Source: Panopea generosa (Eukaryota > Mollusca > Bivalvia > Adapedonta > Hiatellidae). From it: a stretch of 64,000 nt of DNA. Position numbers and translations under genes: made by a program. Below the pieces are notes generated by a model, which searched no databases, had not been told where the DNA came from, and saw nothing but the letters and a program-made list of their open reading frames with translations. Below are positions 15,201 to 24,400 of this stretch, in pieces. The stretch spans positions 6,326,062 to 6,390,061 of the forward strand of contig CM055905.1 in NCBI GenBank assembly GCA_029582155.1, in the 5' to 3' direction. Positions within the stretch are counted from its first letter, which is position 1, and each line of letters begins with the position of its first letter.

Positions 15201-18200
15201 ATTAAGTGCCATTTTCAACACATAACATGTTACTGTAAAAGAAATTTTAGCAAAGGTTTATTTTTTGCTATATTTCTCAATGAATATAAATTACTTTTAA
15301 ATTTTCAATACTAAAACAAATCAAGAAAAGTTCATAACATTATACCATAATGGTATCATTAAACAATGTCATTAATTTTAAGGAGACTTAAACTTCACCC
15401 TGACCTAATAAAAAAAGTGACAAAAAAGCTACTCTCATCATCCTCTAGTTTGAACACTCAGTAACTGGCAAATTTTCTCAGATAAAGTGTTTGGATTGAG
15501 GTGAACTCTTACCCATGACCTCGGTGGTGAGAGGTAAATGATCTTGAGACAGCTCCTTTAACCACTCAGTCACAGAGGACCCTCCCCTCCCCAACTTATT
15601 GACAAATACAATCTTACTACCTGGATCCTCTGAAGTATCCATCGGTGATGGCGCAGCTGGACTATCTGACGTTGATGGCACACTGTCAGCAGCTGGTTCC
15701 GTCCTACTTGTGTCCTGACTCGGAGTGGATGACCTCGGCGTGCCCTCATTACTGCCACTTGCTGACCCAGGATTCTGTTTCAAATTTAAAATGAAATAAT
15801 TTGTTCAATCTAATTTATTTTAGGTCTTGAGTCCATTTTGCTGGTTATAACCAGTATTGGGTGTTGTTGGTTTTTATCAGACATCAGATGGGATTCTGAT
15901 CAATCCACAATCTCTGGCATGAGAGGCCAACACTCCATCCATTACAACACCAACTTCCTCTAATTGAAATGTTGGAATATTTAAGCATCATTTTAAAGCC
16001 ATCAATGGCTAACAGACGATCAATTAACCTAACCACTTTTTCCTGGGATCCTGGAAGGTTAACCAGTACTCGAGCACACCCCATCTCCGCAAGTAACTGG
16101 TAGCTTTCTCACTTGAATCAGCAGTGAGAGATGAATGACAATAAGATACAATGTATATATACTGTAGAATATGGAAAATAAGTGTATGAGCTTATATCAA
16201 TTTTAGTGACACTTGTATGGACTTATTATTGGTATGCGCTTATACTGAACCACTAAACTATGCGTCTATATTTGATATGCGCTTATACATGAGCCATATG
16301 CATCTATATATAAACATGAATAAGCTCATTAAGTTCAACACAGCTTAAGGTCCACATTGTCTCTATGTTCTCTATTTTGATCATGATTGATAAGAGATGC
16401 CAACGGGATATTATCTTCATCACTGTCAGCCATATCAGAATATGTATAATTGCTCCAATCTTGTGCGAAACAACCAGTGTTTGATCTTTAATCATTTAGC
16501 AGGCAATTCTAGAATTCCTCATTTAACCTTTCTCTATTAACAGATAGAGCACCGTTCTGCCACAATCTATTTTCCAAGCTCTTTTCGGTGACTCAAGAAC
16601 TTTACTCTCCGATTTCACCATTCTCATTAAAGTTTTAGTGTTCAAATTAAATTGTTTACAAGTTTTATATTGGTTTCTACAGATTTTATAAAACTAAAAA
16701 GTGTCCACGTTTTTCTCTTGAGAGAATGATTTTCTTTTTAAAGGACTTTTATCCATGATAATGAACACAGAATGGCCACAAACACACTGTTAGGTATAAC
16801 AACTCGAGCATCTTCTATGCATTTATAGTCGCGAAAAACTATTCAAACAACATGATTATGGAAAAAAGATTACATTTCAATAGATGTCAACAGGTAAGAA
16901 CACTTGTTACCTTACTAGTATCCAATTATCATGGTAATGATTAGTCAAGTTAGCAAATTTTACTCGCTAATTTGTTTGTACAGTTAAACTCCACCTTACG
17001 ACCACCCCAATATTAAGACCACCCCGCAATTACGCGCATTTATTTTAGGGACGGATTTTTTCCTTTTTTATTCAATGGTCGTGTACTCTGATAATACGGG
17101 CACCCTGCTAAGCCAGTATTACGATCACCAAATCTGTCCCAAACGCCGTCTTTGTTCTATTTTCACACCCTTAATTACGACCACGTGTGACCAAAGACGC
17201 CTTGAGGAAAAATTTACGACATAATCAACAAGCCGATTTTAGGTTGTTGTTAAAGGTGTGACGTTTTCAGGTAAACAAAGCCATAAAAGACACCGGAGAG
17301 AGTGTTGTAAAAACAAACTTTGTGGTGGATAGAATATGCAACCAGTCAAAAAAACAATTGGCTACGAAGAATGAAAACCAGTAAGTTTACATCTTTTAAT
17401 TGGTTAATTGTTATTTGAGTAATATCAATTGTCTTTTATATATCCATTTACTATTACAGCTACAAAGGCCTGCAACTTTTGCCAATGACTCTGGACCTCG
17501 ATAATAAGACCACCCCGCTATTAAAACCACTTTTGCCCGGTCCCAAAGGTGGTCTTATTAGAGGGGTTTTACTGTATACATGTATTGGGATATATGCCTA
17601 TTTCTAACACAAAATGATGGTAAGAGTTTAACATGCGCTTATCATCGCATGTAGGTTGTTGGTAGGGCTTTATGCACTTAATTTTTGTATACGTTTATAT
17701 TTCAAGTATGTGCTTATTTACCAGATTCTACAGTAAATCATCATGGAGACTGTGGCTGGGTTTGATGCGAACTGAAGACCACAGGATTGAAAGACGCCAA
17801 CTGACCTAGCCTGGTGCAGCAACTTAATCATTAATCAACATTGTAATAAATTGTGTTGTTCATTCGACAATATTACCAGTGTACCTCATATTACAACAGG
17901 TCATCAGTGTATTTAAATCCCTTAACTATGAACATGAGAGCAACAATTTAGTTTATACGCAATTATTTATTGCTTTTTTCCAATTACAACAAACGTATAA
18001 CTATAAATGTTTACCTCAAGTTGATTAAGGGCCTCTGTGGCAAGGCGAACCATCTGTCTTGCCGTGTTCAGCCTCATCTGTGCTTCGCTGGTTGCCTGTC
18101 CAGTTTGTACTGGGCCCAGGTGAATGTGCACATCTACTGCAGAGCCATCAGTCTGTTATATTAGATGGCGAGGGAGTAGAAAATTATTTTTTTAGTAGCA

Positions 18201-18260
18201 CTCACAATAATACAATTACTACAATTACTACATTATCTATTTTACATGGCACATTTACAT

Positions 18261-18318
<58 letters not shown>

Positions 18319-18353
18319 AGAGTGAGAGAGAGAGAGAGGAGAGAGAGAGAGGG

Positions 18354-18430
<77 letters not shown>

Positions 18431-21400
18431 GGGACTTACAGATGTCCTTGTAGACACTCTGGCATTACGACCCATGTCTCCCATACTTCTAATGGCATCC
18501 TGTGCAATGTTCTGTAAGTTCATATAGCATCATTACATTATATATCAGTATAAAGCTAAATTATAAAGTTAAGATTATTATCTACATGTAGCTCATATCA
18601 GCACATGTCAAACTTTTCTTTTGACACAAAAAGATTGTTTTCCATATATACCTGGTTTATTTTTCTCTTTTAGCATAATAATGTTACAGCTTGGGGACAA
18701 TGGCTGCTAAATCTGTACAATTGTCCCGCTTACATCACTGAATGACCATTGCACAGGTAACAAAGAATGCTTCTGCATATCCATTGGTGCCAATGGTACA
18801 GTAAAACGTGTGCAAGCATTCTCCTCACTATTGAGCGGCCACATTTGTAGCCACATTTGCTATTTCCCATTTCTATGCTTTCAGAGCAAATTAACCTCTG
18901 TTGAGAAACAACCTGTCACTTTTGCTCTGTCTGTTGACTTACCATAACTTTGCTAAACATTTAAGGAGAGAAATGTGATAATTGTATGTCCAACAATACT
19001 TCATACGGATTGTTTTTAATGGCAGTTAACGCCATATCACCACACATATCTGGCAGCACTGGTCCTCCATTAGCACATTTCAGGTTATACATGGCATATC
19101 CAGTTTCATTGTTGGAAGAAGAACTCAGAATGAAGCCGAGGAGAACCACCATCCTTCAGCAAGTAACTGGCAAACTTTCTCACTCGATCCTATGACCTTA
19201 GTGGTGAAAGGTCAGTGATTTTGAGACGTTGCCTTGGACTACTCTGCACTGGATGACCCTCTTCATACTGATACTCCTTAACTCCAGTTTGGCAAAAAAC
19301 AATTGAAAATGTTAGGAGACGTAATTCGGCATAGCTATGGCCCTTGAGTTCTTTTTAACGGTTATTGGTTATATACTGATACTCTTTAGCAAGTTTGACC
19401 AAAAAAGGTTGATAAGTTTGGGTGGAGCAGCCTGCATAATATTTACCATTAAAAATTATCACAGGCTCAAAAACTGCGCCAAAAGTCAACGGATTGATTG
19501 ACTGTTGCATATTTAGTATAATTTTATACCATTGAGGGCTAACAGACAATCAGTTAACTATAACTACTGTTTCCTAGGATACTGAACAATTAACCAGAAC
19601 TCAAGCACACCCCATCTCTGCAACTTACTGATAACTTTCCCACTTGAATTAGCGGTGAGAGAAGAATGACAATGACACAAAATGTTGTATATCAATCATC
19701 ATGGAGACTGGTCAGATGGAGATTCTAACTTATAACTTCACACTAATATTCCCTAACAAGTTTGATAAAAACAGATCGAGAAATTTAACATGAGTAGTCA
19801 GAGTGACTAATAACAGCCTCAATACCTGTACCATGTTAGCATCTAGCACATCTGAGGGCAGAGTAAAGGAACCTACAACAACACTGTTAACATCTCGACC
19901 TCCTGGGTTTGTAGTGTTGGGCTGTGGGTTGTCAGGGGTGCCCGGTGGTCTGCTCCCTGATGGTGGGGCCCTTACTACCACATGTACCACCTTTCCCTGC
20001 ACATCTACAGATAAAAAACAAAATTTTATAACTAAATTCTTTTTTCAAATCTTAAAAGTACATTAAAACATATACAATATCGTACAGAATTGTTGCAGAT
20101 ACTATTAGGCCAATGGCCCATTTTTAAACAAGAGGGCCATGATGGCTCCAAATCGCTCAGCTGTGGAATAGGAAACCATACTAAATAAGTTACTGATTAT
20201 TAATAATTCAACAAACATAACTTAGACATTTATATGTTAAAAATTTATCCATGATCTTCTGACATAGGGCAGTGATTTATTTACAAATTCCAATTTACGA
20301 GTCCCAGGACTCACTGGATTACAAATCTGCGAGTCCAAAAAATGAAAGTGTGAGTCCCATTTTTCGAGACATTTGAACTAAATCATTATAATTTCAAATG
20401 ATGCAACATTGTGAAAATGAATATACTTCCCAATGCACTGTGTGAACCTTTAGCTGTGCACCATGTAAACAACCACAAATGAGAATTAAACAACAGTAAA
20501 CATTGACTAGAACAGTTAAAAACATTAAAAAAAACACCTTAGTCTGTCAAAAAAACAGACAGTGTTTGTTGACTTGGTTCAAATAACATTACACACTGTA
20601 TCTCCTTTATTGGCAGTGGCGTAGCTGACCCTAAAATGATGTGCAAGCCCATAGGGTTCTAGAAGGGTTGGGTAGGACATGCCCCTCTCCTCATCAGAAA
20701 ATTCAGGATGCATTTCCTGCGTTAGGATGACATTTCCAGGATTTATGATGCATTCTCAAAAAAATATGCAAGCCCGGGCGTTGTTGCGTAAAGGCAGCTG
20801 ATTGAAATGTTTATCATAATTATAACATTGTTTCGATTCAGTGGAACTATAACATAAGAAGTATTCAAGGTTGGCAAAAACCTTGCATATTTACAACTTA
20901 CAACGCTAACAGAGACCGTCTGTTGACATTGATTATGCTACATGCGTGCGCAATATTGTTTAGAAAGCGGTGCAGTAATAACCCAATGCTCTTGAAATTT
21001 CGATGATGCGCATGCACTAGTGTTTACAAAGCAGTGTGCAAGAAACACAATGCGTCAGGAATTAAATGTCTGTATTTGAGATAATCGGGACATATCGGCC
21101 AGAGATGCCAACCCTTAATTACTGAAAATAGGAGTGTGGTCGAAAGCGAGGGTTTTGCGAGGGGTCCAGAATTTTTTTCAAGTTGTAGATGCTCTGAGAT
21201 GGCATTTCAGCACTTTTCAGTGATAAAAAGTCATGTATTTATTAAGAAATATTTCATAATACCTGATGAAAAAGAGAATTGAGTGATCGAGTTTTATAGA
21301 ATAAATTAAAAAAGCTGACAAACTGATGAAAAGCGAGGCTTTATTGAACATTCAAATTAAGCTTTATTGGGATTTAATTACCGACTCATCCATTGGTTGA

Positions 21401-24400
21401 GTTGTCACAACCATTGTCGATATTTTCCTTGACGACGACTGACAAGTTGAGCGGGTGATGTGCTGTTTTGTAGCAATGTTTTTTTCAAATCACCCATCCC
21501 ACCGTGAGATAACATAATTTCTGCATTACAGACCTCGCAGAATGCAATAATGCACCCCCATCTTCAATGTCGAAAAGCAAGGATATGCATCGGTGTAACT
21601 TTTAATAAATGTTTGTTTATGTTCATACTTTTTTTTCTTTGTTGGTGTTGCATCCGCCATATTGGATTTTGAAAGTTGTTGAACAGCCTTTCCGGATCAT
21701 CCGATATTGTTTTCGTAAATACTCGGGTATTTTCCGGATAACCTAATTAATAGCGCTACAGAAGTGATGTAGCGCGTACGGAAATGTCCGAACATCAAAA
21801 CGGGTGTCAGTGTAAACAATGCTGATTATTTGTTTTACCCGTGAAATTTATCCCGGACCATTTTTTTTTTAAAAATCAGAGACAATTCATGGAAAATCGG
21901 AGAGCGGATTTTTCATACAAAAATCGGATTCACTCCGCCAAAATCGGAGGAGTTGGAATCTCTGATTCGTCTACGATTTTTCTGCGTCCAGCGGATGCAC
22001 ATATTTCAGAACTGTGCTTATAGGACGCAGGGGTAAATAAAACACTGATAGGGTTACCATTGATTGAATTTGGTGAAGATCAGATGGCAATGCAGATGCT
22101 AGAAAAAAAAACACAATGCTGATCAAATAGGGCAATTTTCGCTGATTCAAGGGTCATAACTCTAACAATAATTATTCAATTTGGTCAGTTTAAGAAGTTG
22201 TCCTGAATATTATAATTTGTGTAACTACTGTGCAAGTATGGTGAATATCAATGAAAAATCCAAGTGCAAGGGTGCACACATGATCAATTATTGCAAATTT
22301 TGAAAATTCAAGGCCATAATTCCGGCATCAATTATCTGATTTAGCCAGTTTAAAATTTGTAAGGATCCAATGATAACTGTGTGCAAGAACGTCCATTAAG
22401 TCCATAGAATGAATAACAATTTTATTTGTTTCAAGGGCCTCAACTCGGACATTATTATTAATTATTTAAGAACCTGTTTGAGATATTTTGGTTATTTTGC
22501 TACTGTGTGTGTTTGGCGAATATCTAATGCAAAATGAGATTGTTTTAATGCCCACAAATTCTCAAGTAGTGAAATTATGTGTAAAGGGTTATAACTCTGA
22601 CAACAATTAACCAATTTTGCCAGTTCAAGAAATTATGATATTTAAGTTTTAACAAGAGGCCCAAGAGGACCTGAACGCTCTACTAGCAACAGATGCTTTG
22701 TAAAACGGTGACCACTGTGGCGGCCCCAAATTTGACCCCAGGGACCCGACTTCAACAAATCTTTTAGAGGACCCACATGCAATACTACATGTAAAATATC
22801 TAAGGTCTAGGCCTTGAACTTTCAGAGAAAATGTTTTTAAAATTTCACTTAAAAAATGCTTTTAAGCCCTGTGGCGGGGACATTTGTGGTCTAATGACGC
22901 TGGTTCAAAAACTCTTGTAGTTATATAACTGCTGTGCAAGTTTGGTTAAGATTTAATGAAAAATTAAGGTGCTATCGTGTCTACAACATTTTCCATATAT
23001 AACTCTATGTAAAACAGTGACCCCTGTGGCGGCCTCAAATTTGACCCAGGGATCCAAAATCAACAAATCTTTTAGGATTCTATGCAATGTTACATGTAAA
23101 ATATCTAAGGTCTAGGCCTTGAACTTTCAAAGAAAATGTTTTTTAAAATTTCACTTAAAATGTGCTTATAAATTCTGTGGAAGGAGCATTTGTGGACGAA
23201 TGACGCTGGTTCAAGAACTCTTCTGAGATCTTATGGTTATATAACTGCTGTGCAAGTTTTGTTAAGACTCAATGAAAAATGAAGATGCTATCGTGTCTAC
23301 AAAAAGGTTAACGGACAGACAACGGACAATTTACCATGAAGTAAGCCCTGCTGCCCTTTGACCAGTAGAGCTAAAAACTAATAGATAACACTGGGTGACC
23401 AGAATAGTTTTACTCAGCTTATTTGTGTTAGAATAAAATTTGACATACCATAATCTTTCATCAGCTTGTCATCGTGGAGAACTCGACCCTGAAAAATCAG
23501 TCGCTGAGTTTCTGCAGATATGTTCTACAATAGAAAACAGGAAACATTGCATTAACAGTAGAATTTTATGATTCAAGGCATCTAGACTGAATCTGTTGTT
23601 AAACAAATAGATACCACACCTTGGAAAATAAGACAAAACAACTACCATATACCAAATAATTAATTCTCATGGATGTAATGGATTTATTTTGGCCCCAAGA
23701 AATCAAAATTTAAATTTTGTATAGAATGTGTGTAAAGTGTCATAAAACACACTGCCAGTAATGAGAAATTTAGTCTACTTTAAAATGTTTAAACCAGGCT
23801 TGATTACTTTTTATTAAAGACCAACTTCCACAGTCATTTTACTTTCCATGGGGTGATTATTGATGGGGAAACGTATATGTTGGGGGTATATAGTATGATG
23901 ACAAAATATCTTTAAGAAATGAATATAACAACTTACATGGGTTTGCGGTTCGGATATAAAATTCTCGTGAAAACAGTTATCCCATGAGACGGAATTTTTT
24001 AACCAAACCAAAAAGATCATGAATGATTCCTTTTTGGCAATACCAAATACAGTGAATAATTATTTTAATTGAATTTATCATTATCTTTTTTTACAACAAT
24101 CACTTTTAACACATTAAATTATATGGCTTACATCATATATTTTATTATTTTTATACATTATGCTTTAGAGGTTTCCAATGTCACAGCACAGAATTTTATC
24201 TCTTCCCTAGGATGAGATGGCAATATCTAACCCCAGTAAAAATGCAGATATTCTTAAATGGTATACAAGAATACTGTCACTTGTACAACCCTTTGAACAT
24301 TCAAACTTTCATACAATAAGGATCTCCCACAGCACTGGCATTTTATGTATTTTTCATCCAAAACAATTTGTTTCATTTTCCCCCCAGGTTTTTTTGGTCT

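Noticed and set aside
18246-18527. Arg/Glu- and Thr/Asp-rich or Cys/Leu/Ser-rich open frames
   Set aside because: They are translations of the (GA)n/(CAGA)n microsatellite; the real coding sequence here is BAG6 exon 5.
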